NCBI GenBank assembly: GCA_037074765.1
Contig: JBAMDO010000063.1
Coordinates: forward strand, 1 to 64,000
Direction of reading: 5' to 3'
Origin: Mansonella perstans
Lineage: Eukaryota > Nematoda > Chromadorea > Rhabditida > Onchocercidae
Length of the DNA: 64,000 bases
A program made the translations under genes and the position numbers. The notes under the pieces were generated by a model. It saw nothing but the letters and a program-made list of their open reading frames with translations, was not told the DNA's origin and did not search any database. Every line of letters starts with the position of its first letter. The first letter of the stretch is position 1. Below are positions 11,468 through 29,743 of this stretch, piece after piece.

Positions 11468-13730
11468 ATGTCGGAGATGCTTGAAAAGGAAATGTTATGC
11501 CAATTCAAAATGTTATCGAAACCTATTGGCTATGAACGGAAAAAACTGACTCAAAGAAATCAAATGGATTCTACAGGTTTGTTCTATCTGTGGTACTTCT
11601 GTTTCTTAATCCTTTTTCTTGCTTGAAGGATTGCTTACGGACAATAATAAATTTACAGGATTTTCTTCCTCGAAACATCCTGAAAAATCAGAACTAGAAG
11701 CACTATTAACTGATCCAGAATCTTGGACACCGTGGTCAGATGATCGAATAGAAGAAGCGATCGCCAAAATATTGAACTTTAAACGAGATGGTATCAGTTA
11801 TTTATAATAGCAACGCTTAAATTTCCGGACAATTTCATGTTTTAGTAAAATCAAAATCTGTTATAATATTCAATTTCAGCTTTGACACTTATCGCAGCAA
11901 CATCAGCTAACAATACATTGGTTTTCAAAGCATCTGATAACAAGCTGATAACACCAACTCCTTCTGAATCTGATACATTATTACTCACGAATGACGCAAC
12001 AGAAACTGCGGCTTTGGAAGAGCAAATCTCCGCCATGCTTACTGCATTATCCACTACATCCACAGATTCAACGAATAATGCTACAAAAACTGCTAATACT
12101 GCAAAGATGACTATAGCAAAGTCAGAAAAGTAAGATTCTATAAAGTTTCAGACATTATACTAACACAGAAATGGAAGTGTACTATCAACTATCAACTGAT
12201 TTCTGGTTGTTATATAATTTCAGGAAATGTTTTGTTTGGAATCCGGATGCACCCTCATTTTCACCACGTAATTTACTCAATAATCAGGACAAAAATGATC
12301 ACCAAACATTGAGCGGTATCACAACATCTTCCGTTACACCATTATCGCTTATGTCAACAAACATCGCCGCACCGTAACAAACGCAAAGTTTGGGTGATTC
12401 CAATCCCCAAACCATAAACACTTGCATTATTTCAGACTATTATACAATTGTAAGTTAACAACTTTGAATGACTGCCAATGGGCTTGTTAACTATTTGGTA
12501 AATGCATCTTCTCTAATCCTATCGGACAGATTAATTGCACCCTAAAATCATTGCACTTCCTTCTCATGCATGATTAATTTAAATTAGAACAAAAATTATT
12601 CTCAAATTTTTTTTTATTACAAAACACTAACGTAAATGTACTTAATTTAATTTAATTTAATTCAGAATTAATCATGCATGAAAAGGAGATCTATGAGCCT
12701 TGTCATATTTTAGTATTGGTCATTAGTTGTATATGCTATACCATCGCAAAATTTCCGTTTTTGCAGAGAAATAGGAATGATACTGCCATATCGATCTATT
12801 GCATTGGGCCGATTCAGCAAACAGATTCTTAACGCTGAAAGTCCTAATAACTTGTCATGCATATGTCTTTTAAAAAAATCATATTCAAGTATTAATGAAA
12901 AAATAACGTCATATTTTGTATTACATTACTTTCAAGTACAGTATGAACATATCTCAATCATGAAATATTCCAGACTGCACCAACGTCAGAATTAGGAGAT
13001 AGTCAAACAGGGCAAAATGAAGCCTTGGGTGGATACAGTACTGCAATGCCAGTTTATTATTCAACAGCAGTGGCACAGGTAAATATTTCTATCGTATTTT
13101 CCTATATTACTAAAATTCTCCGTTATATTGAAAAACAATTGCATATTGCTTTTTATTTAAGAATTTCCAGACTACAACATGGGCTCCAACAGTAATCGTA
13201 AATAGTACGAGCAACATGCAAGGAAGTGGGTACGGTATTAGAATGCCGATTTATTATTCAACAGCAGTGACACAGGTAAATACTTCTAACGTATTTTCGT
13301 ATATTACTAGAATTCTCCGTTATATTAAAAAACAATTATATATAGCTTTTTATTTAGGAATTTCCAGACTATAACCCAAGCTCCAACAGTAATAGTAAAT
13401 AATACGAACGACATGCAGGGAAGTGGATACGGTACTACAATGCCGACTTGCTATCAACATTTATCAGTATGTCCCTCAACTGTTATGGATAAAATATATT
13501 TAACTGCGGTAAATTTGCTATTGTCGACTTCCTCGCCATATTTCTCTCTACATCTTAAAAATATTTAGCGATCCAAAATTTTAAAAATAACTTCTTTTTA
13601 ATAATGTATCAAGCATTCAACACTGCAGAAACAACTGATTTTATTGTCAAAAAAGTTGATGCTTTATTCGTTTCAGCAAAATCCGTTTATTGTTTATGGA
13701 CAATCAGGGTCTGAGTTGATTTATAATTAA
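11468..13730 (+). CDS. Unknown protein with PAM2-like motif and duplicated C-terminal exons
   Basis: Not a family I can name. Proposed exons: 11468-11576, 11629-11790 (or from 11660), 11880-12129, 12224-12373, 12767-12917 (weakest), 12974-13078, 13171-13275, 13368-13508 and 13677-13730. All phases agree and give about 408 residues. The start is the first ATG of the frame (MSEMLEKEM). The N-terminal part is charged, and exon 3 is rich in Ser, Thr and Ala (low complexity). Exon 4 carries FVWNPDAPSFSPRN, matching the PAM2 pattern (L/W-N-x-x-A-x-x-F-x-P) that binds the MLLE domain of poly(A)-binding protein. Exons 6-8 are tandem copies ending in GY-x5-P-x-YYSTAV-type sequence, and the last exon adds QNPFIVYGQSG. 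The layout of disordered Ser/Thr/Gln-rich sequence around PAM2 suggests an mRNA-metabolism regulator (inference). If exon 4 runs on, the protein would end at 12377 instead. Confidence 0.65.
12559..12688. repeat. Imperfect inverted repeat in an intron
   Basis: The left arm 12559-12580 (ccttctcatgcatgattaat) is matched in reverse complement by the right arm near 12667-12688 (aattaatcatgcatgaaaag). About 85 bases of AT-rich sequence lie between them. It sits in the intron between exons 4 and 5 of the PAM2-motif gene. It could be a small MITE relic or a hairpin. Confidence 0.55.
12974..13508 (+). repeat. Tandem exon-plus-intron duplication, ~197-base unit
   Basis: Three consecutive exons (12974-13078, 13171-13275, 13368-13508) begin at the same acceptor sequence (tttccag, attccag in the first) and encode related peptides. 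The spacing of exons 2 and 3 is exactly 197 bases. The intervening introns are also near-identical (gtaaata[t/c]ttcta, gtatttt, aattctccgttatatt), so whole exon-intron units were duplicated. The first two exons are both 105 bases (35 codons), so copy number changes keep the frame. Confidence 0.85.
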
Positions 13731-16565
13731 CAAGCAATTATTGCATCACTAGTGACACATACTTCATTTTCATCAATTCATCAAACTCGTGCATAGGTAA
13801 GCATTTCTTCTTGTTTTTTTTTTTTTTTTTTTTTCTGCGATGACCTTATTTCGTCGTGAGACAGAGCGATTTATCTTGTGTATTTTATTTTTTGCTGATG
13901 CTAGAGGAAAGGAAAGTTACGGGAGTTAATATTTATGATTTTTTTCATTTTATGATTTGTTTCTTTTTAAATTTTATTATTGTTTTCGTTTTTAGCGCCT
14001 TTCTTTTTGTTTTTTGTTTCTTTGATTATTTCTTATCGTGATTTTTTTGATTGCAAGTTAGACACTCATGAGTGTCATTGTCATTGTTACTCTCAGTGTT
14101 ACTAACAGTGTCAGCTTATGTTTCAGTGTAGTGTTTTTTTCGATTATTTTAACTTTTTTAAAACTTTGGTTTAATTTATTGTTTTTGATTGCAGACTTTT
14201 AGTTCTTGAGTTAATTTTTTTAGTTTTGAAAATTATTGTTAGATTTTTTGTCTTTAACTTACTGAATTATTTTAAGGTTTTAAAATTGAATGTCCCGATC
14301 ATCTAGATTGCTTTTTCAGTTTTGAGGAAAACTTAATATAAATGAAGTATAATTCATTGTCTGCGATTGGGTTTGTGTCTTCTTAAGTCGTTTAGTTTAC
14401 ATTTTGATTTTTTCATTTACGGTGAAAAGGTTGTCAGATTTTTTATATTTTTTGTTTGGTATGTTATTATTTTTTATTTTTTTACCTTACAGTAAATGAG
14501 TGTATAAATGAGTGGTTTTAGAGATTTTTTTAGTTTTGTTGTTACTTTTTATTTTGAAAAAAAAAACTTTTGATCTTAATAAACTTTATTAATAGTAATC
14601 ATGGAATGAATGGTACAGTTGGTCAACAAATCGGTTGTTATGCAATATTAATCAATGGCCGCCTTATCAAACATAGGTTGCTAATCATCGGACCAACTTT
14701 TTTCATGCAGTTCTAATTTTTATTTCATCGTTTACTTAACTGTAAAAAGCGTCAAGAATGATTGAAGTACTGAAATTTTATAAATGGCCAGAGTTAGCCA
14801 GAAATTTTATTACTATTTCTTGATGTATATTCAACTGCTGTGCATAATTTGTTTATTTTTTGGTGTGAACAACGCTGCCATCTAAGCGATGACTACACAA
14901 TGTCTTTCATTCATGTTGTTAAAACAGAAAAAATTTTCAAACGTCCAAAAAGAAGAATTTCAAGCGATTGAATTTTTTATGGAATTGTTTTTTGGTACCA
15001 CCTCCTTTTTTTAATACTTTGTGTGTATCAATTTATCACAACGACTTTTCGTGCAAATTTTCACTTTTGGCAATTGGAATCGTTGACATTTAATCATTGG
15101 TCATTTACATCCGGATACACTAATATATATTCAATTCGTAGTTGGGAAAAAAACCTTGAAAGAAAATCGATAAAAGGTAGTTCTTATGGAGCTATCAGTC
15201 TCATCTCTCATGCAGACAAGCGAACTTTTCCAGCATGTAGCTTGTCGTAATTCATTATCAGCACGGCTGTCAGTAGTTCTATTTTCCCAAGTCATGCTTG
15301 TTGTCAGCTTGCCCTTTGATTTTGCCTCTGATTCCTTTCATTTAGCGCAGGATTTCTTTACTCTAGTATCTGAAATTCGAAGATCGGAAGCTGTTTCTAC
15401 GAAGTCACTAATTGTTTTATTTCTTTTTACAAGGAAATTCCTCTTGTTTCAAGTCCAGTGGCTACCGGTTAAATGCTAGATTATCAAACTACTTTAGCCA
15501 TCTTAAGTAACAAGAATGAAACAGTCCATTTGTTCACTTATCCTATAAATCAGGTTTTCCGGTTTCAAGATTATCCTATCCTCTTAACCAAAAGAACAGT
15601 GATAAAAATTTTTTCTTTTTGCAATTTTCCAAACGGTGAAAAGAAATAGCTGATATCACTAATCAATTGTCACAAAGTCTTTACTTCCACGCTATTAATC
15701 TGGTCGAAGACGACACCTTCTAATTTACAAAATAATAATTCCAATTCAGATTTGTACTTTTTAACATTTTCTTCATCTATTTTCACTGTGGTCATTGAAT
15801 CATTATTGCTTAGCCATTTCAGACTATTTAAAAAGTCTTGCTTCGGAACCCCATTATGACCCCAAATATATTGTTCCCTTTAAATCCATAAATTGAATGT
15901 GAATTGAAGGCTAACGAAACAAAGTGACAACGAAAGCGAACGATTACAGTTAGGTCTACAACAAAAATGACAAGACATCATTTTACGTCACTGTGCTTAA
16001 TTAGGAAATTACGTATTTATGCATGGGAAAAAGTTTAATCAGTAATATTTATTCGTATTTAATTAAATGTACCGCAACTCGGTCTTAACTGGGATACATT
16101 TTTAGAATAAGATTTATACTAAGAGCATTTCTTCTGCTAAAAAAAGTCCTAACACTTGCATTAAAATGAGGCCTTAAGTCAAGGAAAGTCTGGGATAAAT
16201 TATACGTGCGGCAATGAATGCAATGGAGAGGACATAAAGATAAGACTCATCCGATTAATCGAGTTCCAAACTGAACAGTTGAGGCTTTTTATGCTTAAGT
16301 CTTTCTCGATTTAACAGACTTTTTGCCATCCCACAAAATCAATCCAGCTTAAATTAACAAATTAACCTCCCACCCTAGCCCTGATGCACCAACACCCCAC
16401 AACAACAGACCAAGTTTCGCTGAATGACTCTGATGATGTTTGCGTCGTGGTTTGAAGCATGCCGGGTCACTTGGATGCCGTAAGCGTATGTTGTGAGTGA
16501 TGAATACTGCGTTTATGGGTTACATCTGAGCAATTCATTGAAGGAAGTGCTTGAAAATTATTACA
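13731..16565. other. Intergenic region with a poly-T tract and a decayed-looking reading frame
   Basis: A T-run of about 23 bases lies at 13813-13835, followed by a T-rich stretch to about 14560. Between 15134 and 15452 the minus strand has a hydrophilic frame interrupted by one TGA (15338-15340), while the plus strand has an open frame 15186-15479. Neither has clear splice or homology support. The segment 16360-16565 upstream of NVL is less AT-rich and probably holds its promoter. Confidence 0.4.
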
Positions 16566-16566
16566 G
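16557..16566 (+). promoter_or_regulatory. Probable spliced-leader acceptor of the NVL gene
   Basis: The run attattacag ends at 16566, eight bases before the ATG at 16575. The position and consensus fit a trans-splice site. Confidence 0.45.
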
Positions 16567-16574
16567 GTGCTACG

Positions 16575-21436
<4,862 letters not shown>

Positions 21437-23511
21437 CTATAAATTCATGTTTAAATCAGCACCAACTGTTGCATGCTCAGGTTTAAATAAAAATAAAATT
21501 GTCAAAAAAAAAGCGAAGTAGGCTAACCATCGGATTCTAATTTTTTTCTTTACAGTAGCTTCCGAGCGTATTAATAGCTATGGGAGAGCGTTTTATGGGC
21601 TTTACAAATTTGCTTCCTTTCGAATTACTGCTTCGACGGAACTTAAAATGTTATTGCTAGTTGGATTTACAAATTATTTATACAGATTCTAAACTATATA
21701 TAAACGGAAGATGGAATAGAATTCTGGAGATAAAAAATTGATTCAGACGCTGGAAAACTGTGAAGCGTGAGCTATAGAATCTTAACTCCCAAGTGAACTA
21801 TGTGATCCTCAACATTTAACTGACAGTAGCATTAATTACTGCATAGTCAGGTTGGGACATGCTCATCCATGCAAATGCTGTCGCTAAGACTTGTCTTAAA
21901 TTTAGTTCTCCAAATATCCAGCTCTGCAAAATGAAACAGCAATTTAACAGTCATGATTTGAAAGCCGAGAGAATAAAAGATTCATTTCTTTGAAATTGTG
22001 TTGGAATCCAATTTGAGATCAATGGAAATGCGAATATAAATCCGTGCGATAAATCAGGTACGGTAGAACGGCGTCAAAGTAGCCTTGTGAAATTTCATTT
22101 GTCTGCAATAGAAGAAATTATATGAGGACGGCAATATTTCGGACTTCTTTCTTATCAATCTTTTTTATTTAGTTTTTTTTAAATGGTATTTCACGTTTTT
22201 CGCACGTCAATATGATCGATTGCAAAGCTTCTAAATTGTTGCCTTCAAAAATCATTGGAGCAAAGAAGTTCAAAGACTGTTAAGCACCAATTTAGTACTA
22301 TATTTTTAAGATTCAAAGTTGAAATCTATGAATTAGATCGTCCACGACTGTATCGTATGCAATGGACAATACATTGATTTGTTTCACATTAATGTGAAAT
22401 GCTACTTCAATTAGGCTCATCATTATTCCATTCTTATCGTAGATGAAACAATTGGTGTTTTGTTTTCATTAAATAATTAGTAATAAGTAGACTATTCAAA
22501 CTTCTTATATTTTCACCTTCGCATACTTCCAAGCGATTTTCAAAACCATTGGAATTTAGATTTATCGCTGGTTTACTGCAAAAGGTTGCAACAGGAGATT
22601 CTGTTCACAATATTTTTTAATTATCATGATTTCTCATCCACTGCTCCGATTTCTTTGATTGGTAGTATCTAAATGTTTCGCTATCTAAATGCTTCAGATA
22701 CCGGGCTCAAAAAAAAGATTTGTTACAAGTTTTCGAACTCATTCTCTTGATTCATCTAAGTACTTAAGGAAGCTTTCAAATCATCCGAACCTAGCCGTAT
22801 GCAGTCTGTGTCCCTTTTATCTAAAACTCCTACAAGAATATCTTTATGAGAGTGGATAAAATTTAACTAACGTCAGCAAATCCAAACCACACATATAATT
22901 ATCAAATTTTGGAGGTCATAACTTGTAATTTCGAAACTGATTACTATTGCAAACGACTTTCTTTTTATTATTTAATATTTTGAAAAAGAAACTTTACCAT
23001 GCAGTACCCATATAGCTAGCCAAGTTTCACTCTAATTCATTAATTAACAACTTGTAAAAATAATTATTGTGAAATTTTATTTTCAAATCAAGAATTACTC
23101 TCAAATTATTGACATAACTTTAACAAACTTTGATGACACACATTGAATAAGTATACTGATGAACGTTTACCGAGTGAATGTTGATCTCACATAGTTCACG
23201 AACAATTTATCGCTTCATGGTCATTGCCGATTATTCTCATAAGTGAAATCAAAAACACTTGGTAGCAAATATAAGACAATGATAATAAGTATAAATTTAG
23301 TAATAATTGCATGATAGGTTGTGAAAATGAATGAAATAAAATTAAATATGTATGGCTTCAAGAATACGAAATGGTTTTAATTGTAATTGCCCAATCTTCC
23401 GGAGATGACATAAAGATTTCAGACTGACGGATGATATCTCAGCAATTGAAATTTACAAACTCAAAAAGATCAATAGAAGAAATAAGAGCGTAGAAAATGT
23501 AAAGGAAAGTG
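21437..23511. other. Convergent intergenic region
   Basis: Lies between the 3' ends of NVL (+) and fibronectin-like paralogue A (-). The NVL poly(A) signal is at about 21486. Otherwise AT-rich with no gene that I can support. Confidence 0.5.
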
Positions 23512-26500
23512 TTATGAGCAGTTTACTGTTACTAAAAATCTAGAAAAAAGAAGACAGAAAGCAATGACAGCATGACTAATAAAAACTGTCTGAGTGGAAG
23601 CAGTACCAAATCTGAACGGACTGGCTTCCATGTCGTACGTTGATAGTTCATAATCTTTCGTTTTTAATTTTCCTAAATTGAAAAATATTCATAATAAAAG
23701 AATGACTAATTGAAAAAAATTTGTTCTTACGAACTGTGACAATGTCGTAAAATATTAATAATTCATACAGAAATTTAATCTAATTCAATTTTCAAATCTT
23801 ACCAAAGTAGCACTTCTCGATGCTCATGTCGTATACGTAGCGACCCATTGAAGTATAACCCCTTGCAAGTGGTTCCTCACGAATGCATAATCTCCCATAT
23901 TCTGTGTCGTGTTTTAAAAAAACAAACAGCACGTCAAGATCAGATGATTCACGAAATTCAAATATTTGAGAGCCTATTTGAGGCACGTTACCACCTTGCA
24001 GTGTGGCGATAGCTCTATAAATATTTCACCCATTGATGCAAAAATGAAGAGAAATGGCTGAAAGAAATCTCTGTGACGGCCTTCTGCCTTCTCTTTTATT
24101 GATACTGACTAATTGAACTTTCTATCCTATCTCTAAATAAAATTTATAAAAAATGAGAGACACGTTCAAGATAAGACTTTAGAAACATAGTCATCTTCTG
24201 CACTACCTTTCCGCTAAATAAAATCATTGACAAATGGTCAGAGGTCAGTATACTATTTTATCCTTCACTAGCAAATACTCAAAATATTTCCAATATCTTT
24301 TAATTGTGTCATAACTGTCGAACATGACAAGAATATTAATCGTTCTTTTATTTCTCATTCATTAGCGCTTCAGCTTTTTAATGAATGATTCGCTTGAAAT
24401 TTCGTTAAATTACCTTCCAAGAGGTTTTAAGTAATGAATTTTTCTCATCCAAATTTCCTTTATTTTGCATTTCATAGAAAAAAGGGCGAAAGCAGGAAAA
24501 AACTGGGTACTTCTTTTGATTTCTATGAATTTTAAATTAATCTTTTTTATTCTATCACTTTTCATAATTTTCCAAATGTTTTGTGTGGATAAGTCACTTC
24601 CTGGAACAAGAAAATATCCCTGAAAAATAGACGTGGGCAGATTTTATGTAAATAAGTTTCAATATGGAAACAATGATTGAAAAAATGAGTAAGAATAGAA
24701 ATAATTTGAGCTTAGAAGAACTTCTCTTTAAAAATTACATTCGAAATTTCTCAAATCACAAAGTCTGAAAATTTTCGCAGTTCGAAATTATTAACTTATA
24801 ATACATTTATAATAAGTTACATGCCTCAAGTATTCATCAACATAAAGTTTTAATTTGTCAGTAGCATAAAATGTCAAATTAAAATATATAATTTATGAAG
24901 AGAAAATTTGCCTAAACAAAGACCTAATGAATTCTTTAAATCTAAACTGAAATTTGTTTACATAAGAAGTTAGACACGATATTTTTAATTTATTGTTCGG
25001 TTAAAGCAAAGGAAAACAAAATATTTCTATCAAATTAGTTTCCCCCAAAAAAGGATGCGACATTGATGCATTTCCTTATTTTTCGCATTTTAACATTTAT
25101 CAAGTGATTAGTAACACAGAATGAAAGTGTACCGCAGGTGAAAACTGTACCGTCGGCATCTTCAAGGACCGAAACACTATCAGCGATAGCGATAACGATC
25201 ATTCGAGCACCTTTTGGCGACATTTCTTACGGATTAATCTGACAATTAACTGTAGCACTACGATAGGTAATCAAGGAAAGCTATTAACATATATGTATCT
25301 AGTAGCATTAAAGTTTCACTCAAATTGATAGCAATGAGACGTGGTAAATAGAACAGATAACTGAAATAGATTAGAAATCTACTTAATGATATCCGTGAAG
25401 TTACTTTCTTAAGGTCGAATAAGGAAAGTAGACCTCATTGGAAAATTTGTGATAGAACGAATTTTGAATTGCATCGTAGTTGCTGTAATATCGACCACTT
25501 CGACATCTTCCACAGTTGTATCCGCACTTTTCCCAAATCGATCCAGAGTTCGCAATAATCGACAGTCGGTTCCAGTCGTTTCATTATGTCTGTTAAAATT
25601 CTCCCACTCAATGCAAATATAATACCATGATCTTTCTCGTAAATCTGATAAGTATACCTAAAACCAATATGACTAAATCAATTCAAATGGTTAGTTGAAG
25701 AATTTTCTTAAAAGTGAACAAGCGTATTTTGCCTCTGGTGTTTAGTTTTTGTCAAATTTGGAACAAATATAGCCTTATCTTTCGATCTTTAAGCTTATCT
25801 TGCAATGATTTTTCGTCAACGTTTAATTATTACTGTCAAGTACTGCAACAATTTCTGCTTGTTATTGACTACAACAGGAAAAAGGAATAAAAAAAATCAA
25901 AATTTTAATTCTATTTCATATATTTTCAAGAAACACTGATAATATTAAATCAGTTAAAAAACTTGAAGAAGAAGATTAAACGGATGACCTGCTTGTCTTC
26001 CCGAATACTATCAGGATAAAAGACTTTGCTAATAAGCGGCTCGTCTGATTTCAATGGAATTGCCGAAACGAACAATGTTGGTATTTGGGATGGTGAAAGA
26101 TGGGCTTCTAGAAATGAATTCGACAGAACGATCCGAAAACCTCGCTTTGTTGTATCTACAAAATTTATTGCCCTGAAATTAAGTGGATTTTTTGAACACA
26201 AATTTTAAAAATCTTGAAATGGAACACTTACTAATCGAAGAATGAAATAGATTTTCTGATATCGTCAAGAAGATTCACTTCTTCTTATCTAAAGAATGAT
26301 TTCTCTTTTCATATCCATAACATTCCTTAATATTTATTGATATAAGAAAAGAACGAAAATTTTCCCTACCTGAAAGATTAAAATTTGAGCAAACAAACAA
26401 TTGTGTTTTAAAAAAAGGAAAAATTCGAACTGTTGGAATTAGTCACTTGAAATTAAGATTTAGGAAAGTTCGGAAAAAACAGACCTTGCACTAATGAATA

Positions 26501-26582
26501 TCCGCTGATATTTCGGGTTACAGTAAACAACAGCATGCAGTAGAGTCGAAGAAACAATTATTAATCTAATGAAGCAGATCAT
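23512..26582 (-). CDS. Secreted fibronectin-III-like protein, paralogue A, probable GPI anchor
   Basis: Function unknown. Exons in transcript order: 26582-26485, 26172-25989, 25657-25434, 24014-23803 and 23672-23512, all in phase, 292 residues. Exon 1 encodes a signal peptide (MICFIRLIIVSSTLLHAVVY) followed by CNPKYQRIF. The body looks like two beta-sandwich halves. The first runs from INFVDTTKRGFRIVL to WYYICIEWENFNRHNETT and GTDCRLLRTLDRFGKS. The second runs from VEVVDITATTMQFKIRSI to EFRESSDLD, YGRLCIREEP and DMSIEKCYFG. YYICIEWEN resembles the F strand of an FN3 fold (Y-x-V-x-V), so FN3-like is a pattern-based guess. The C-terminus is hydrophobic (ISHAVIAFCLLFSRFLVT), suggesting a GPI signal. 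Paralogue B lies on the same strand 16 kb to the right, with exons 1-4 of identical length (98, 184, 224, 212). The donor of exon 1 (gtctgt) is weak. Confidence 0.85.
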
Positions 26583-29580
26583 CCTGTTACATTTACCTTT
26601 TCAGTTTGAATAGTGTAAAGATGTCTTTGTCGAAAAGCATTTTCACAAATCCTTGCCAAAATGATTACAGAAGAATTTATGGAAAGTAAATAGAATGCTT
26701 AGAATAGAGAAAATCAATCTGAAAAGTCTTTTTCAATTACCTCAATCGATTACTTTATAATCGAAACACTTGCGATCATCAGGAATGATAAATTTAGCGC
26801 TGAAATAGCAAACATTTAAGATTTTGTTATGATTACAATAAATGGTCGAAATGGAGTTGACGTTAGCAGAACAAAATACACAAGCAGAGTTTGAAAAATC
26901 TCGAGAATTTTCGAAAAAAAATATTTTCCGAAAATTTCAAAGTAAAACAGATAAAGTCTTTTGTTTGCATAAAATTATAAAATGGACTCGATAATACAAC
27001 ACCATAATGCATCATATGTCCAAGGCAAATAGAATTTTACATGTCCATAAACCTAAAGGTTCCATTCAATGGTTCGGTCAAAAATCTTATAAATAGGCTG
27101 GAACCAATCCAAGACACGTCTTCGCGACTCTGATGAGGCCATTTGTTGTGCTATTGAATTTTTGGCAAATAAAATTTTGTAAAATTCAAAAAAAACTCAA
27201 GTTCTCGATCCATTTTAATTTCTTCCACTTCCTAAAAGACTTCCGGAAAAAAAAAGAGAGAAAGCAAGAAGGATAGAAGCGTTTCAAACAAATTTTTAAA
27301 AATATTTTTCTACTCCTTAATAACTGCTTATTTTGAATTGCAAAAAAAAACAATTTTCAGGAAATCTCAGTCTGTTGTAAGCTCGTTTCTCCCTCATCAC
27401 CTTTCTCATATTAGTTTCTCCCCTTTCTTTGCTCAACTCCTAATGTCTTTGTCCCTATCTTCTTGCTGTTACGCCCATATATTTTCTAAAAATAATTATT
27501 TTATGAGATGGATAATAAATTGAAATTTCATACAAAAAAAACTTTAAAGATCAATTTCACTCGAAAGGATGGAAACCATAGAATTAACAAACAAAACAGG
27601 AAAAAATTCGATGGTGAAATGTTTGTTCGAATTCTTTATTAACTTATCGAATTTTCTACTTCTATTTATTTCGACTCATGAGTAAATTTCCAAATTGATT
27701 ACATTAAAATTCACATCTCCCATTACTGCATTTCAATTTTAAACTTTTTTAAGAAAGAACATGATCCATGCTACTGAAATATCAATAATTTGAGATACAA
27801 TTAATTCGGCTTGGTTAGAAGATATGAAGTTGAAAATGCAAATCTGATCTCATAACAATGCATTTTAAAACCGTAATATAATTCTCCAAATTATTTTAAC
27901 CTTCCACTCGCCTAACATATATTTTAATTTTAAATCACATCGACTCTTTCTCTTTCTCTTTCCCTGCCGTAGTCCCTTACCTCTATTTAAGATAATTGCG
28001 TAGAGTTCACAATTATTAATTCCAAAAGCGATTGAATTTAGTTTCAAAAACTTCAGTTAGATTTCCGGAAAATGAAAATTCAAGCTAGACGCTCAATTAT
28101 CCAAAAGTTTTTTTCAATTATCTCATCATTCAATTCAGATTTGATAGTGGAAAAGTGAATGGAAATTAAAAATTAAGAATGCCTTAATGATTTGAGAGAG
28201 GGAAAACGTTCCAGAAGTCTCTAAAAAAGGCTTGTTTCACATTACTTTTCAACGGAAAATTTTAGCGAACGAATTTTAAAGAATGATTTCATAGCGACTA
28301 TTTGTTCTCAACTCATTTGACAAATGGATTTACTTTTTGGAAAAATTTTGTCACAAAAGGCTTTATAAATTTGGAAAAAACTTCAAACCAAACATTTGCA
28401 ATCTTTCCCATAGGTTATAAATGCAATTTATAAAGCAATTACAATGAACGAATAGCCAACGTAAAAGAATTCAGATGGAATAAATTGTGGATAAAAAATA
28501 ATTAAATATTGCATATCTTCTAGCTTTGGATCAAATGTAAGTTAAAAGAAGAAGGCGAAGAGAAGATGAAATAAATAAATTAAAGAGAATCTCTCTACGG
28601 ACTTAATCTGACAGAAAGATCATATATTGCGCATTTTAAATCATGGAAAAATTCGAGGAAGAAGATTGAATGCTAAAAGCCTGACAACTGACAACCCGAT
28701 GATGGCACAAATATCATCGCCGTATATCTCAGATCTGTGGTTACATTGAATATTGACCACTGAGTATGTTCCTTAATTTAATTTAGCAATTCTATCCCTC
28801 AAGTATTTATAGTTGTTAGCAAGAAAGATTTATACAGCTGATGACATCTTTTTGTTCACAATCATTCAGGCTTTCAATAACACTGTCAGCTGGAAATATA
28901 TGAGAAATTCGATTATCATACATGCTAAGTGATCGAAATGCTTTCAATCTTTGCATAAAATTAAGCAAAGAAATCAATTCGTTTCAATTTGACAATTTTT
29001 CTAAATGAAGCATTTATAGTAATGAAATAGTTTTGAAATGGAAGTTACAACAAACATCGTAACATTAATCTTCTTCTCTCTCTCTTTTTTAGTACAAGAA
29101 AAGAAGAGAAAGAATGGAAGAATGACATAAAAAAACGAAAATAGCTTTAACAAAATGGCAATTTAACGGCTTAAAAAGTTAAATTATATTATGATTTTAC
29201 AAAGTAAAATCAAAGTATTTCCTTCCCTGCCTTCTTCCATACTTTTCTTCTCTGTCCATTTCTTTTTTTCTCTTTTCATCCTCCATATATCTAAAAAGAA
29301 TCTTATCAGAAAACGCTTCTTTCATCTAGTAACGAGAACTGTTTCGCCCTCTATTCCTCCTTCTCTGTGCTCTGCTCTGCCTTTCGCATCACTCCGATAA
29401 CAAAGACTGATAATATCTCTAAAAAAAAACCGGATAAATTTGCATTTTGACAAAAAAGATGAGGGAAATTCGTTTAGCGATGTACAGATAGAAATATGCA
29501 AGATGAGAAAGTTTTGAGTGGAATTCTTGTCTTAAAATTTAAATAAAATTACAAATAACTTAAATAGGAAAGAGTGGCTT
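26583..29580. other. Upstream spacer of paralogue A
   Basis: AT-rich and without a gene I can support. Open frames at 27338-27523 (+), 27865-28047 (-) and 29191-29400 (+) are biased by T/C-rich composition and lack splice context. The promoter of paralogue A should lie near 26600. A possible trans-splice acceptor on the minus strand (gtaacag) ends one base before its ATG. Confidence 0.4.
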
Positions 29581-29598
29581 AGATAAAAAAATAATAAA

Positions 29599-29680
29599 AG
29601 TGGCAACAATAACAATAACAGTAGCAACAACAACAACAACAGAACAACAATAAGAGTAGCAACAACAACAACAACAACAA

Positions 29681-29743
<63 letters not shown>

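Noticed and set aside
25035..25223. Minus-strand frame between exons 3 and 4 of paralogue A (MSPKGARMIVIAIADSVS...)
   Set aside because: It has no counterpart in paralogue B, whose exons 3 and 4 join in phase without it. It is probably intronic, though an alternative exon cannot be excluded.
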